Shown one piece after another: positions 19,421-29,726 of a stretch of DNA of 64,000 nucleotides. Below the pieces are notes generated by a model. That model did no database searches and was not told the origin of the DNA. It saw only the letters and a list, made by a program, of their open reading frames with translations. The first letter of the stretch is position 1; every line of letters begins with the position of its first letter. Source of the DNA: Clostridium sp. BNL1100. GTDB lineage: Bacteria; Bacillota; Clostridia; Acetivibrionales; DSM-1351. The stretch is taken from the NCBI RefSeq assembly GCF_000244875.1, contig NC_016791.1:62001-126000 (forward strand), written 5' to 3'. The position numbers and the translations under genes are program-made.

Positions 19421-20842
19421 ATGCTCAAACAATTGGTTTTTGAAACCATTAAAAATAAGGGGCTTATTAATTATGGAGAAGGCGTAATTGTTGGCATATC
19501 CGGAGGGTATGACTCAGTGTGCCTGCTCCATGTCTTGTATTCTATTTCAAAAGAATTGGGAATAAAAATATATCCTGTACACGTAAACCATATGTTAAGG
19601 GGTGAAGAAGCCCTCAGGGATGAGAATTTTGTAAGGAGCTTATGCTCTTCTTTAGGACTTGAGGTTTACGTAAAACGTGTTGATGTTGCAAAAAAAGCAA
19701 AGATCGAAAAAACATCTCTGGAGGAAGCCGGCAGAAATGCCAGATACGAAATATTTAGCCTTGTTGCGGACGAGCAAGGTGCTTCAAAAATCGCTGTTGC
19801 CCATTCAAGAAATGATCAGGCAGAAACCATTTTAATGAGAATTTGCAGAGGTACAGGTTTGGATGGACTCAGGGGAATGGAGTATAAAAGAGATAACATT
19901 ATACGCCCCCTGTTAGATGCTGACAGATCCCAAATAGAGGAGTATGTAAACGGAATTGGATTAGAGGCTGTTACTGACAGCTCCAATCTTCATACCGATT
20001 ATTTCAGAAATAGAATAAGGCTTAGTGTGATTCCGGCAATTAATGAGGCATCCGGGTCGGATATTACTGAAAATTTACTAAGATTATCTAAAATAGTTGT
20101 AGCAGAGGATGATTATTTAAGATATAATTCTGAATTATACTATCAAAAATCAGTTCTTTCTGAAAAGAGAATGTATACAGAACTGGATTTGAAGGTATTA
20201 GCAGAAGTGCATCAAGCTATCAGATTACGTGTCTTGAGGATAGCTGTAGGAAAAACCTGCGGAACACTTAATGGGTTTGAGTACATTCATATGGATAAGC
20301 TCAACAACCTTATTGAAAACGGAAGAACTGGTGCTCAGATTGATTTACCTCATTCTATGGCAGCTGTAAGGACTTATAACTCGTTGATTTTAAAAGAACA
20401 GGGAAAAATACTTCGGGAACAGTTTGAAAAAGTTCTTCAAATTCCTGGAGAGACTGAAATACAAAATAAAGGTATTATTGTTAAAACTGAAATTTTCAAA
20501 ATAGAATCAATTAAAAGCTGCCGGGAATTTATAAATTGTAACGAAAAAGCTCATACTAAATTTATTGATTTAGATAAATTGACTTCATCCGGGGAAAATG
20601 TCCTGTTGAGAAACAGAAGAGACGGAGATGTTTTCAAACCATTAAAGTCAAATGGTACTAAAAAACTAAAGGAATACTTTATAGATAATAAGGTTCCTAG
20701 AGAGATTAGGGATATGATTCCGCTTTTAGCATTGGATAAAGAAATAGTATGGGTAGTAGGAAATAAAATAAGTGATAATTATAAAGTAACTGACAATACT
20801 AGAACTGTATTGAAGATTTCTTGTATTCCAGAGAAAAAATAA
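19421..20842 (+). CDS. tilS: tRNA(Ile)-lysidine synthetase
   Basis: TilS converts C34 of the AUA-reading tRNA-Ile to lysidine, an essential step. The N-type ATP pyrophosphatase loop is ISGGYDSVCLL (about residues 24-34), followed by VHVNHMLRG and AHSRNDQAETILMR. The C-terminal TilS domains are present (473 residues). It lies 22 bases after dnaB and 37 before hpt, the usual tilS-hpt-ftsH order. Confidence 0.95.
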   Translation: MLKQLVFETIKNKGLINYGEGVIVGISGGYDSVCLLHVLYSISKELGIKIYPVHVNHMLRGEEALRDENFVRSLCSSLGLEVYVKRVDVAKKAKIEKTSLEEAGRNARYEIFSLVADEQGASKIAVAHSRNDQAETILMRICRGTGLDGLRGMEYKRDNIIRPLLDADRSQIEEYVNGIGLEAVTDSSNLHTDYFRNRIRLSVIPAINEASGSDITENLLRLSKIVVAEDDYLRYNSELYYQKSVLSEKRMYTELDLKVLAEVHQAIRLRVLRIAVGKTCGTLNGFEYIHMDKLNNLIENGRTGAQIDLPHSMAAVRTYNSLILKEQGKILREQFEKVLQIPGETEIQNKGIIVKTEIFKIESIKSCREFINCNEKAHTKFIDLDKLTSSGENVLLRNRRDGDVFKPLKSNGTKKLKEYFIDNKVPREIRDMIPLLALDKEIVWVVGNKISDNYKVTDNTRTVLKISCIPEKK

Positions 20843-20878
20843 AAAAGATTTGCTTATATCAAGGGGGATTAGCATTAA

Positions 20879-21418
20879 ATGGACGTTGTAGAGAGAGTAT
20901 TGATTTCAAAGGAACAGTTGGACAAACAGGTCGAAGAACTTGGTGCTAGAATTTCAAAAGACTACGAAGGACAGGAGTTAGTTATTATTGGGGTTCTTAA
21001 AGGAGGATTTATTTTTCTTGCAGACTTAGCCAGAAAAATAACAATTCCCGTTGACCTGGATTTTATGTCAGTATCAAGTTACGGTAATTCCTCAAAATCA
21101 TCAGGAGTTGTAAAAATAATAAAGGATGTTGATACAAATATTACCGGAAAGCATGTATTGATAGTTGAGGATATTATAGATACAGGTCTTACACTCAACC
21201 ACTTGGTAGAACTACTCAAAACAAGGGGGCCCCTGAGTGTAAAGGTGTGTGCTGCACTTGATAAGCCATCAAGAAGAAAGGTTGACCTCAAGGTTGACTA
21301 TAAAGGAATTGAAATACCAGATGAGTTTGTAATTGGTTACGGACTTGATTATGCGGGTAAATACAGAAATATAGCTGAAGTATGCGTATTGAAAAGGGAA
21401 GTGTACACAAAAAAATAA
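20879..21418 (+). CDS. hpt: Hypoxanthine phosphoribosyltransferase
   Basis: Hpt salvages hypoxanthine and guanine using PRPP. The PRPP loop is VLIVEDIIDTGLTL (about residues 96-109), the early LKGGFIFLADLAR binds pyrophosphate, and the late FVIGYGLDYAGKYRN is the flexible region near the base site. Length 179 is normal. Confidence 0.95.
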   Translation: MDVVERVLISKEQLDKQVEELGARISKDYEGQELVIIGVLKGGFIFLADLARKITIPVDLDFMSVSSYGNSSKSSGVVKIIKDVDTNITGKHVLIVEDIIDTGLTLNHLVELLKTRGPLSVKVCAALDKPSRRKVDLKVDYKGIEIPDEFVIGYGLDYAGKYRNIAEVCVLKREVYTKK

Positions 21419-21661
21419 AATTTATTACTGATTATGGTGTTTATTGTGTTTTATATGTGTATATGCTAATATAATATATACTGTACAAATTGGAATAATA
21501 AGCTAATAGAATAGTGTTGTTTATGCAATATATCCAGGAATGGCAGCCGCATTTTTTCGGGTGTTTGGATTAAAATTTAAATAATAACTCAGTGTGCGAA
21601 ATGAAGCAAAAAGGCCTTTGAGTTATATTTGATACCTGGGTCTAATTAAGGAGGGAGATAT

Positions 21662-23521
21662 TTGAAATATTTTAAGGGTATCAGTTTTTATATAATTATT
21701 TTTATACTTATTTTGGTTATAATAACCTTCTTTACTGCTACTGATAATCCACCTAAAATGAGTTATTCTCAATTATTAACGGAAATGAAGGCCGGGAATG
21801 TAAAGAGTATAGGTTTACAAACAGACACGGCTACAATTGAATTGAAGAAGCCAAAGGAAAATAATAAGACCAAATTTGTGGTTATTGTCCCTCCGGATGT
21901 TACATCTGCATCTGATAGATTTACAGCTGCATTGGATAGTAACCTTATTGAAGATTTTCATGTAACACAGCCTCCTCAACCGCCATGGTGGGTGTCGATG
22001 CTGCCGACTGTAGGTCTTGTAATAATATTAATTCTCATATGGTTCTTTTTCATCCAGCAGTCTCAAGGCGGAGGCGGGGGCAACAGGGTTATGTCCTTTG
22101 GAAAAAGCCGTGCAAAAATGACTGTTGACGATAAGAAAAAGGTTACATTCGAGAATGTAGCCGGTGCAGATGAAGAAAAAGAGGAACTGGCAGAAATAGT
22201 TGAGTTCTTAAAAGCACCAAAGAAGTTTGTTGAACTGGGTGCCAGAATACCAAAGGGTGTACTCCTTGTGGGACCTCCCGGAACAGGTAAAACACTCTTG
22301 GCTAAAGCTGTATCAGGTGAAGCCGGGGTACCGTTCTTCAGCATCAGTGGTTCCGACTTTGTTGAAATGTTTGTCGGTGTTGGCGCATCACGTGTACGTG
22401 ATCTTTTTGAACAGGCAAAAAAGAATGCACCATGTATTGTATTCATAGATGAAATAGATGCCGTAGGACGTCACAGAGGCGCCGGATTAGGCGGAGGCCA
22501 TGACGAAAGAGAACAGACCCTTAACCAACTTCTTGTTGAAATGGATGGTTTTGGTATAAATGAGGGAGTAATCATACTTGCGGCAACAAACAGACCTGAT
22601 ATATTAGACCCTGCTTTACTAAGACCGGGTCGTTTTGACAGACGTGTTGTTGTTGGTTTGCCAGATATAAAGGGTAGAGAGCAGATATTAAAGGTTCATT
22701 CAAGAGGAAAGCCATTAGCAGATGATGTAAAGCTGGACGATCTTGCGAGAATAACTCCGGGCTTTACGGGAGCAGATATTGAAAACCTTTTGAACGAAGC
22801 TGCTTTGCTAACTGCCAGAGCAAATAAGAAAAAAATAGGTAACGAAGAGATAAAAGAAGCTGCATTCAAAGTAATGATGGGACCTGAAAAGAAGAGCCGT
22901 GTTATGAGCGAGCATGACAAGAAGGTTACCGCATTTCACGAAGCGGGTCATGCAATTGCAATAAAGCTTGTATCCTCAAGCCAGAAGGTAGACAGGGTGT
23001 CAATCATACCAGCAGGTATGGCAGGCGGATATACCGCAAGCAGACCTCAGGAGGATAAGAGCTATCATACCAAGTCTCAACTGATTGAAGAAATAATTAT
23101 TGCACTTGGCGGAAGAGCTGCCGAGGACATTATTATGGATGAAGTCAGTACCGGAGCATCAAGCGACCTTAAAAAGGTTAATCAGATTGCAAGAAACATG
23201 GTTACAAAGTATGGTATGAGTGACAAACTTGGCAATATGATTTTCGGAAATGAAAATGATGAAGTTTTCATTGGAAGGGATCTTGCTCAGGCCAGAAACT
23301 ACAGTGATGAGGTTGCAGCAATAATTGACAATGAAGTTAAAAGTATCATTGACAGTGCATATGAAAGAACCGTGTTCCTGTTAAAAGAAAATATCGGAAG
23401 ACTTAATAAACTTGCCGAAGTACTTCTTGAGAAGGAAAAAGTCGAAGGTGCAGAGTTTGAAGAGATTTTTGAAAGTGTGGCACTGGAGGGTTCTTCACAA
23501 ACACCTCAGTTGGAAGGTTAA
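21662..23521 (+). CDS. ftsH: ATP-dependent zinc metalloprotease FtsH
   Basis: FtsH is a membrane-anchored AAA+ protease for damaged membrane proteins and regulators. Two transmembrane segments (about 5-25 and 103-125) enclose an extracytoplasmic domain. Walker A is [13 protein letters not shown] near residue 203, Walker [11 protein letters not shown], and the second region of homology includes LLRPGRFDR. The zinc site is HEAGH near 426. The start is TTG at 21662, preceded by GGAGGGAG; no ATG or GTG fits. A 243-base gap upstream carries an 8-bp inverted repeat. Confidence 0.95.
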   Translation: MKYFKGISFYIIIFILILVIITFFTATDNPPKMSYSQLLTEMKAGNVKSIGLQTDTATIELKKPKENNKTKFVVIVPPDVTSASDRFTAALDSNLIEDFHVTQPPQPPWWVSMLPTVGLVIILILIWFFFIQQSQGGGGGNRVMSFGKSRAKMTVDDKKKVTFENVAGADEEKEELAEIVEFLKAPKKFVELGARIPKGVLLVGPPGTGKTLLAKAVSGEAGVPFFSISGSDFVEMFVGVGASRVRDLFEQAKKNAPCIVFIDEIDAVGRHRGAGLGGGHDEREQTLNQLLVEMDGFGINEGVIILAATNRPDILDPALLRPGRFDRRVVVGLPDIKGREQILKVHSRGKPLADDVKLDDLARITPGFTGADIENLLNEAALLTARANKKKIGNEEIKEAAFKVMMGPEKKSRVMSEHDKKVTAFHEAGHAIAIKLVSSSQKVDRVSIIPAGMAGGYTASRPQEDKSYHTKSQLIEEIIIALGGRAAEDIIMDEVSTGASSDLKKVNQIARNMVTKYGMSDKLGNMIFGNENDEVFIGRDLAQARNYSDEVAAIIDNEVKSIIDSAYERTVFLLKENIGRLNKLAEVLLEKEKVEGAEFEEIFESVALEGSSQTPQLEG

Positions 23522-23607
23522 CTAGATTTTAAATATTTAGGGGGTTGCTTTTACAATGGGCAAGCCCCTTAATTATACTTATTTTCACATGGGAGGATAT
23601 TATTCAC

Positions 23608-24000
23608 ATGGAACTAAAGGTTGGGATAACAGGAAGCACAGAGGTACTTGTTTCGGAGGCTAATACTGCAAAAACTATGGGAAGCGGCAGTCTTGATGTT
23701 TTTGCAACGCCTGCCATGATTGCATTAATGGAAAAGGCGGCTTCAATGGCTGTACAGAATTATATTGATGAAGATAGCTCAACTGTAGGGACTATGATAA
23801 ATATAAAACATATTGCTGCAACCCCTATAGGAATGAATGTAACTGCAAGGGCAGAGCTTGTTGAAATTGATGGGAAAAGGCTGGTATTTACAGTGGAAGC
23901 TTTTGACGGAAAGGATAAAATAGGAGAGGGACAGCATGAGAGATTTATTATAAAAGCTGCAAAGTTTATATTAAAGGCAAACAGTAAATTAAATGAATAA
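23608..24000 (+). CDS. Hotdog-fold thioesterase (FlK-like)
   Basis: This 130-residue protein belongs to the hotdog thioesterase family related to fluoroacetyl-CoA thioesterase FlK. It starts MELKVGITGSTEVLVSE, continues VFATPAMIALMEKAA (the helix of the hotdog) and GTMINIKHIAATPIGM, and has the conserved Glu and His positions of the group. The real substrate is unknown. The start was set at the ATG following GGGAGG; the open frame extends upstream without a ribosome binding site. Confidence 0.82.
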   Translation: MELKVGITGSTEVLVSEANTAKTMGSGSLDVFATPAMIALMEKAASMAVQNYIDEDSSTVGTMINIKHIAATPIGMNVTARAELVEIDGKRLVFTVEAFDGKDKIGEGQHERFIIKAAKFILKANSKLNE

Positions 24001-24016
24001 TAGTAATTAACTTCTA

Positions 24017-24045
24017 TTGACTAATAGACCAATTTATGGTTAAAT
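24017..24045 (+). promoter_or_regulatory. Candidate sigma-A promoter for the metK riboswitch transcript
   Basis: TTGACT and TTAAAT are separated by 17 bases, ending about 25 bases before the start of the SAM riboswitch. Confidence 0.55.
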
Positions 24046-24068
24046 AAACATAAAAGTTAATATTTAAT

Positions 24069-24170
24069 CCTTATCAAGAGAGGTGGAGGGAATGGGCCCG
24101 ATGAAACCCGGCAACCAGCATAGTTTTGCATGGTGCCAATTCCTCCGGGTTTTGCCTGGAAGATGAGGGG
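24069..24170 (+). promoter_or_regulatory. SAM-I (S-box) riboswitch upstream of metK
   Basis: The conserved S-box core is easily read: CTTATCAAGAGAGGTGGAGG, then GGGCCCGATGAAACCCGGCA, the GGTGCCAATTCC segment, and a closing GGAAGATGAGG. SAM binding should stabilise this aptamer and allow the downstream terminator to form, repressing metK. The GAGGGG at its 3' end can pair with the left arm of the terminator as antiterminator. Confidence 0.95.
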
Positions 24171-24192
24171 TGTTATTGATATAAAACATGAC

Positions 24193-24214
24193 AAACCTCG
24201 GAAGAGGTTTTTTT
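24193..24214 (+). terminator. Riboswitch-controlled terminator
   Basis: AAACCTC (24193-24199) pairs with GAGGTTT (24204-24210) around GGAA and is followed by TTTTATTTTA. This is the expression platform of the SAM-I riboswitch. Confidence 0.88.
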
Positions 24215-24272
24215 ATTTTATAAAAAAATCTCTAATTAATAATTTTTATTTAAATAGGGGAGGTAGTATTGT

Positions 24273-25463
24273 ATGACAAAAAGGCTTTTTACTTCTGAAT
24301 CAGTAACAGAGGGGCATCCCGACAAAATCTGTGATCAGATATCTGATGCAGTATTGGATGCAATTTATGAAAAGGATCCTCAAGCAAGAGTTGCATGTGA
24401 AACAGCAGTTACAACCGGTATGGTAATGGTAATGGGAGAAATCACAACCAACTGTTATGTTGATATCCCCAAGGTAGTAAGAAATACTATCAGGGAAATA
24501 GGATATGACAGAGCAAAATATGGATTTGACTGTGATACTTGTGCTGTAATGACTTCTATAGATGAACAGTCATCGGATATTGCTATGGGTGTTGATAAGG
24601 CACTTGAAGCAAAAGTAGGTGAAATGAGCGAAGAGCAGATTCAGGCTATAGGAGCAGGAGACCAGGGAATGATGTTTGGTTTCGCATGTGATGAAACACC
24701 TGAGTTGATGCCTATGCCTATAATGTTGGCTCACAAGCTTACTTTGAAGCTAAGCGAAGTAAGAAAGAATGGATTGGTAAAGTATTTAAGACCTGACGGT
24801 AAATCACAGGTTACTATCGAGTACGATGGGGACAAGCCTGTTAGGGTTGATACTGTAGTTATATCCACTCAGCACGGAGCAGACGTCAGCCATGACACTA
24901 TAGAAAAGGATATTATGGAGCATGTAATCATTCCTGTAATTCCTAAAGAGTTGCTGGATGAGGGTACAAAGTACTTCATTAATCCTACAGGCAGGTTCGT
25001 AGTCGGAGGACCTCAAGGAGATTCCGGACTTACAGGCAGAAAAATCATAGTTGATACTTATGGTGGATACGCTAGACACGGGGGCGGTGCTTTTTCAGGA
25101 AAAGACCCTACAAAGGTTGACCGTTCCGCTGCATATGCTGCAAGATATGTAGCTAAAAACATCGTAGCAGCTGGCATAGCTCGCAAATGTGAAGTTCAAC
25201 TGGCATATGCCATTGGTGTTGCAAAACCTGTATCAGTACTTGTTGATACCTTTGGAACAGCTGTTATAGCTGAGGACAAGATTTCAGAATTAGTAAACAA
25301 ACACTTTGACTTAAGGCCGGCTGCTATCATAAGTAAACTGAATTTAAGAAGGCCAATTTACAGAAAAACAGCAGCATATGGTCATTTCGGAAGAGAAGAT
25401 GCAGAATTTTCATGGGAAAAGACCGATGTAGCTGATGCATTAAGAAAAGAAGCAGGATTATAA
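24273..25463 (+). CDS. metK: S-adenosylmethionine synthase
   Basis: MetK makes SAM from methionine and ATP. At 396 residues it is complete: [20 protein letters not shown] at the N-terminus, [12 protein letters not shown] (the hexapeptide motif) and the P-loop-like [16 protein letters not shown]. The preceding S-box riboswitch makes it subject to feedback by its own product. A long terminator hairpin follows. Confidence 0.97.
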   Translation: MTKRLFTSESVTEGHPDKICDQISDAVLDAIYEKDPQARVACETAVTTGMVMVMGEITTNCYVDIPKVVRNTIREIGYDRAKYGFDCDTCAVMTSIDEQSSDIAMGVDKALEAKVGEMSEEQIQAIGAGDQGMMFGFACDETPELMPMPIMLAHKLTLKLSEVRKNGLVKYLRPDGKSQVTIEYDGDKPVRVDTVVISTQHGADVSHDTIEKDIMEHVIIPVIPKELLDEGTKYFINPTGRFVVGGPQGDSGLTGRKIIVDTYGGYARHGGGAFSGKDPTKVDRSAAYAARYVAKNIVAAGIARKCEVQLAYAIGVAKPVSVLVDTFGTAVIAEDKISELVNKHFDLRPAAIISKLNLRRPIYRKTAAYGHFGREDAEFSWEKTDVADALRKEAGL

Positions 25464-25485
25464 GATTTTTATTTTTAAAGAACAT

Positions 25486-25543
25486 AAAAGGGGTACAATT
25501 TCACGGCAGTAGTTAAGCTGCTGAGAAATTGTACCCCTTTTTA
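25486..25543 (+). terminator. Strong terminator after metK
   Basis: AAAAGGGGTACAATTTC (25486-25502) pairs perfectly with GAAATTGTACCCCTTTT. A further CGGCAG/CTGCTG stem lies inside and a T-run follows, giving one long two-part hairpin. Confidence 0.92.
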
Positions 25544-25616
25544 AACTGCCTCTTTGTAACAAAACATACCAATGATTCATAAAATATGGTACGAGGAATG
25601 TTAAAGGAGGAATTTT

Positions 25617-25955
25617 ATGACAGATTTAAGCTACATAATTTTAGGACTATTCTCCATTTACGGTATTATAAGTTTGTTTAAAAGTATTTTCAGATTGTTG
25701 GAAAACAAAAAGTATTATGTTGAAAAGGCAAACCTTGTTCTCTTGGTAAATGATCAGGAGGAAAATATTGAAAGAATAGTTCGTGAAGCCATGATGAGTA
25801 AATTTGTAAGAAATATAGCCATAAACGGAAGCTTTATAGTTATTGATATGAAATCAAAGGATCAAACTTATAAAATACTTAAAAAGCTTGAAAAACAGTA
25901 CCCCCTGGTTGAGGTGTGCAGCTTTGATGAGAGGGAAAGTATCTTTTATAAATGA
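25617..25955 (+). CDS. Small membrane-anchored protein of unknown function
   Basis: I do not recognise this 112-residue protein. One N-terminal transmembrane helix (about 5-25) is followed by a soluble alpha/beta region with strands LVLLVND and FIVIDMKS and a C-terminal FDERESIFYK. It has a good AGGAGGA ribosome binding site and coding-like composition, so it is probably real. The soluble part loosely recalls the first strands of a nucleotide-diphospho-sugar fold, too weakly for a call. Confidence 0.65.
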   Translation: MTDLSYIILGLFSIYGIISLFKSIFRLLENKKYYVEKANLVLLVNDQEENIERIVREAMMSKFVRNIAINGSFIVIDMKSKDQTYKILKKLEKQYPLVEVCSFDERESIFYK

Positions 25956-26072
25956 ATAGAGAAATACAGCCAAGGTATCCTTCTTGTAGCAGTATACAAA
26001 ATAGGTTAAGATATATATGTTACAAATAAAATTAATAGGGACAAGCACTTATTTTACAGTTTGGAGGTTACC

Positions 26073-28472
26073 GTGGCAACAGGACAATTTCAACAGCAAA
26101 GATGGTCATTTGACAGTTACCCTGTGGGGGCAACGCTAAGCATTATTGGCCGGTTTGACTATAAAATATATGAAAATGCAGACAATGGCTATAAAATCTA
26201 TACTTTTGATATAGAAAGAATTGTTGATGAGGATGGATTTGAGCATGAAGCCCAGGACCTTATAAGTGTAACAGGATATTATGAGGTGAATGACCATTGT
26301 GCGGTTCTACCCTGTAAAATTGTCGGTACCGTAGGAGTATACAAAGGTGAAAAACAGCTTAAGGCTGATATTGTAGAATTTATTGAACCTGCTACGGATG
26401 AAGGAATAATAACCTTTCTATCATGTGGAATAATCAAGGGCGTGGGAGAAAAAACCGCAAGAAATATTGTTGTCGGCTACAAAACAGCTTCAGGTTTCAT
26501 CGAGGGCTTTGGGAGCAACACGTTGGAGATTATAAAGAACGAACCACTTTCTCTTGTGAAAATAAAAGGTATATCTGCTGATAAAGCGAGGCTTATCCAC
26601 GATTCCTATATGGAAAACATGGAGTATCAGAACGTTATGATTTTCTTTCAAAAATTTGGGGTATCATCAGCTAAGGCAATGAAGATCTACAATACTTTCA
26701 AAGGAACCTCCATAACTATTGCCGAGCAGAACCCATATATGTTTACGAATATAAAAGGCTTTGGGTTTAGAACCTGTGATGAAATAGCAAAAAAACTGGG
26801 AATAGATTCTCACTCTATATTCAGAATGGAAGCCGCCCTTAAAAGCGTATTGGAAGCAGCTGAAACAGAAGGACATTGCTACTTATACAGACAACAGCTT
26901 TTACAGGCAACTTCAAAAGCTTTAAGTGATAATGTTGATAAAATCAGCGAGGATGAACTGGAAGAAGCCTATAAGAGAATGATAAAAACGGGACTTCTTG
27001 TGAATATAACATATACAGAAAATGAAGATAGATATGAAGCTGTTTATACAAGGGAAATGCAAAAACTTGAATACGAGACTGCACTTGCCATTAAAAATAT
27101 AGTGAGGTGTCAGCCTGAAGTTAGCGTGGTACATGTGGACAAGTTGATAGAGGAGTTTGAAGAGCTGAAAGGCTTTGAACTTGAAGCCATGCAAAAGGAA
27201 TCTGTTAGAGCTGTTTTTGAAACAAACATGCTGATTCTCACCGGTTCTGCCGGAAGTGGAAAAACTACTACTGTAGAATGTATGATATATGTGTTGCAAA
27301 GAGTTTTTGAGAACCGTGAGGAAATGAGTTTTATGCTGGCAGCACCAACAGGAAAGGCTGCTAAAAGACTTACAGAAATAACGGGTTTTGAAGCAATGAC
27401 CATACACCGGCTTCTTCAATTTTCCTACGAAAATAAGGGCTTTTTTTACAGACAAGGCAACGAACTTCCATATGACCTAATTGTAATCGATGAAAGCTCA
27501 ATGCTTAGTATAGACCTGGCCCATGCATTGTTTACTGCTATTTCACCTGGGACAACCGTAGTTATGATTGGTGATACGCAACAGCTCCCATCGGTAGGTG
27601 CGGGAAATGTGCTTGATGATATGATAAAAAGTGGAGTTATACCTACGGTTAAGTTAAATGTTATAAAGCGTCAAGCAGACGGGTCCGGCATTATTTCAAA
27701 TGCCAACAGAATTATAAATGGCGAAATGCCTGAAATAATCAATCAAAACAAGGATTTCTTTGTAATTGAAGAAGATGACAAATACAGGGTTGTAAAGAAG
27801 ACTCAGGAAGCATTAAACAGGCTTATGACAGCCTATAACCACACAATAGATGATATTCAAATAATTTGCCCGCAAAAATCTTCTGAAATCGGGACGTATG
27901 AATTAAACAAAGCAATACAGGAGATGGTTAATCCTGCAGAAGAAAATAAACAGGAAATAAAAAGAGGAAATAGTGTTTTCAGAGAAGGAGACAAGGTTAT
28001 TCACCTAAGCAATAATTACGAGACTCCTCATTATCAGAGAGACCCCGAAACCGGAAGATATTTTGCTGAAGAGAACTGTGGCATTTTTAACGGCGATATA
28101 GGGAGGATTATTGAAATATCCAATATCAAAGAAATTGAATCAGAGGATGAGGATGCAAGCACACCTGAAAAGAAGGTAGCGGTTCAGTATGATGATTTTA
28201 TAATAATTTATCATGTAAATGAACTTGAGGAGATAGATCTGGCATATTGCCTGACAGTTCATAAAATGCAGGGGTCCCAATGCGAAGCTGCAATTATACT
28301 ATGTCATATGAGAAACTATGTTATGCTGAACAGAAATCTTGGATATACAGCTGTTACAAGAGCCAAAAAAATGGCGTGTATTATAGGACAAAAGAAGGCA
28401 ATAAAATTAATGGTTTCAAATGTTAAAATTAATGAAAGAAATTCAATGCTCTGCGACCTTTTAAAGTTATGA
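26073..28472 (+). CDS. recD2: RecD2-type ATP-dependent DNA helicase
   Basis: RecD2 is a 5'-3' superfamily 1B helicase found in bacteria without RecBCD, linked to repair and fork integrity. An N-terminal OB-like part is followed by helix-hairpin-helix repeats (near 130-250), Walker A LTGSAGSGKTTT near residue 391, Walker B VIDESSML, and a C-terminal UvrD-like motif CLTVHKMQGSQ. The GTG at 26073 was chosen because it follows GGAGG by 5 bases; the TTG at 26061 lies inside that ribosome binding site. Confidence 0.93.
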   Translation: MATGQFQQQRWSFDSYPVGATLSIIGRFDYKIYENADNGYKIYTFDIERIVDEDGFEHEAQDLISVTGYYEVNDHCAVLPCKIVGTVGVYKGEKQLKADIVEFIEPATDEGIITFLSCGIIKGVGEKTARNIVVGYKTASGFIEGFGSNTLEIIKNEPLSLVKIKGISADKARLIHDSYMENMEYQNVMIFFQKFGVSSAKAMKIYNTFKGTSITIAEQNPYMFTNIKGFGFRTCDEIAKKLGIDSHSIFRMEAALKSVLEAAETEGHCYLYRQQLLQATSKALSDNVDKISEDELEEAYKRMIKTGLLVNITYTENEDRYEAVYTREMQKLEYETALAIKNIVRCQPEVSVVHVDKLIEEFEELKGFELEAMQKESVRAVFETNMLILTGSAGSGKTTTVECMIYVLQRVFENREEMSFMLAAPTGKAAKRLTEITGFEAMTIHRLLQFSYENKGFFYRQGNELPYDLIVIDESSMLSIDLAHALFTAISPGTTVVMIGDTQQLPSVGAGNVLDDMIKSGVIPTVKLNVIKRQADGSGIISNANRIINGEMPEIINQNKDFFVIEEDDKYRVVKKTQEALNRLMTAYNHTIDDIQIICPQKSSEIGTYELNKAIQEMVNPAEENKQEIKRGNSVFREGDKVIHLSNNYETPHYQRDPETGRYFAEENCGIFNGDIGRIIEISNIKEIESEDEDASTPEKKVAVQYDDFIIIYHVNELEEIDLAYCLTVHKMQGSQCEAAIILCHMRNYVMLNRNLGYTAVTRAKKMACIIGQKKAIKLMVSNVKINERNSMLCDLLKL

Positions 28473-28575
28473 TAACCCAGTGCAACATAATAAATTGGTT
28501 TGTTGCACAAAAATGAAAAATGATGTAATATTAAGATATACTGTAATTTTCTATTAAAAATAGAGGGAGGAAAGT

Positions 28576-29247
28576 ATTATAGCATTTATCGAATATATCT
28601 TTCCTCCGAGGTGTGCACTCTGCAACACTATTTTGAAGGCAGGAGTGCCGATATATATTTGTGAGAAATGTGTCGGGGAGATAGACTATTATAAAAATTC
28701 AATCCTATCATTAAATCTTCCCGTAGGAATACAAAATTATTGTGATGGTATACTCTGTGTAGGCAGATATTCAGATTTTCTGAAAGAGGCTGTGAGAAGG
28801 TTTAAATTCAGTAATAAGTCATCATATTACCGAACGTTTGGAAAGTTATTAGCTTTGAAAATAGAAAATACACGGCAATTAGTCAGTTTTGACATTATTG
28901 TTCCCGTTCCATTACATAAAAGCAGACAGAAGCAGAGAGGCTACAATCAAGCAGAGCTGATGGCAGAGCAGATTGCTAAAACATTAAAGATACCATGTGG
29001 GAAAAATCTTTTAATCAAGAGTTCTGCGACAAAGAGCCAAAGTATGCTAAAAAGAACCGAACGGTTATTAAATCTCGAAGATGCATTTATGGCTGTTAAT
29101 GATGGATTAATAGCCAACAAAAACATATTATTAATTGATGATATTGTGACAACAGGGAGTACTGTTAATCAATGTTGTAAGGCACTAAAGCAGGCTGGTG
29201 CCGAAAGGGTTATAGCGGGGGTTATTGCAACTACCAGAAATTATTGA
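28576..29247 (+). CDS. comF: ComF family phosphoribosyltransferase-like protein, apparently with AUU or AUA start
   Basis: ComF is a late competence-type protein with a zinc finger and a phosphoribosyltransferase fold. The PRPP-type loop ILLIDDIVTTGST is near the C-terminus, preceded by VPVPLHKSRQKQRGYNQ. The family zinc finger reads FPPRCALC and, 14 residues later, CEKC. It is in frame only if translation starts upstream of the TTG at 28633, but the frame back to the TAG at 28561 contains no ATG, GTG or TTG. GGGAGG (28565-28570) sits 5 bases from ATT 28576 and 8 bases from ATA 28579, so one of these is the probable start. Confidence 0.85.
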   Translation: MIAFIEYIFPPRCALCNTILKAGVPIYICEKCVGEIDYYKNSILSLNLPVGIQNYCDGILCVGRYSDFLKEAVRRFKFSNKSSYYRTFGKLLALKIENTRQLVSFDIIVPVPLHKSRQKQRGYNQAELMAEQIAKTLKIPCGKNLLIKSSATKSQSMLKRTERLLNLEDAFMAVNDGLIANKNILLIDDIVTTGSTVNQCCKALKQAGAERVIAGVIATTRNY

Positions 29248-29298
29248 TACTGGGTTTTCAGCTTCAATTTGAGTATAATTGTTTGGGGAGGGATAGAC

Positions 29299-29712
29299 AT
29301 GCCAGATTTAAGAAACTGCAGAAGATGTGGCAGAATGTATAATTATATTGGCGGGGCTCCAATTTGTCAGGACTGTAAGAATGCCGATGAAGAAGTCTTT
29401 AAAAAGGTTAAGGATTATTTGTATGATAATCCAGGTGCAACACTATCACAGGTAGCTTTAGAGGTTGATGTGAGTGTTGAAAAGATAAAGTTGTTTTTGA
29501 AAGAAGGACGGCTGGAAATTACGGATGATTCCAACATAATTCTTGAGTGCGAAAGATGCGGAAAATCTATAAAGACAGGAAGATTTTGCAGGGAATGTCA
29601 GAATGAAGTCAGCGGTGATCTTGAAAAGACAACTAGAACAATTCAGCCGGATACTTCGGAGCAATTGAGGGCGAATGGCATTGGAATGAGATATTTAAAC
29701 AAAAAAATATAA
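29299..29712 (+). CDS. yvyF: Flagellar operon protein YvyF-like (TIGR03826)
   Basis: This 137-residue protein matches the TIGR03826/YvyF family found just before flgM in Firmicutes. It has an N-terminal zinc-ribbon-like CRRCG...CQDC, a helix-turn-helix-like middle (TLSQVALEVDVSVEKIKLFL) and a second CERCG...CREC pair. It may bind DNA or RNA, but no role is established. The start at 29299 follows GGGGAGGG; the upstream extension lacks a site. A terminator separates it from flgM. Confidence 0.85.
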   Translation: MPDLRNCRRCGRMYNYIGGAPICQDCKNADEEVFKKVKDYLYDNPGATLSQVALEVDVSVEKIKLFLKEGRLEITDDSNIILECERCGKSIKTGRFCRECQNEVSGDLEKTTRTIQPDTSEQLRANGIGMRYLNKKI

Positions 29713-29726
29713 AAACTAACTTACTG

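Noticed and set aside
23540-23574. Possible terminator after ftsH (GGGG...TTG with CAAGCCCC)
   Set aside because: The stem contains a G-G mismatch and no T-tract follows; too weak to annotate.
24804-25079. Antisense reading frame within metK
   Set aside because: It is a shadow of metK with no ribosome binding site and no recognisable protein.
28480-28508. Hairpin GTGCAACA / TGTTGCAC after recD2
   Set aside because: The stem is perfect, but the following bases are A-rich on the plus strand, so it is not a normal terminator, and no minus-strand gene would use it.
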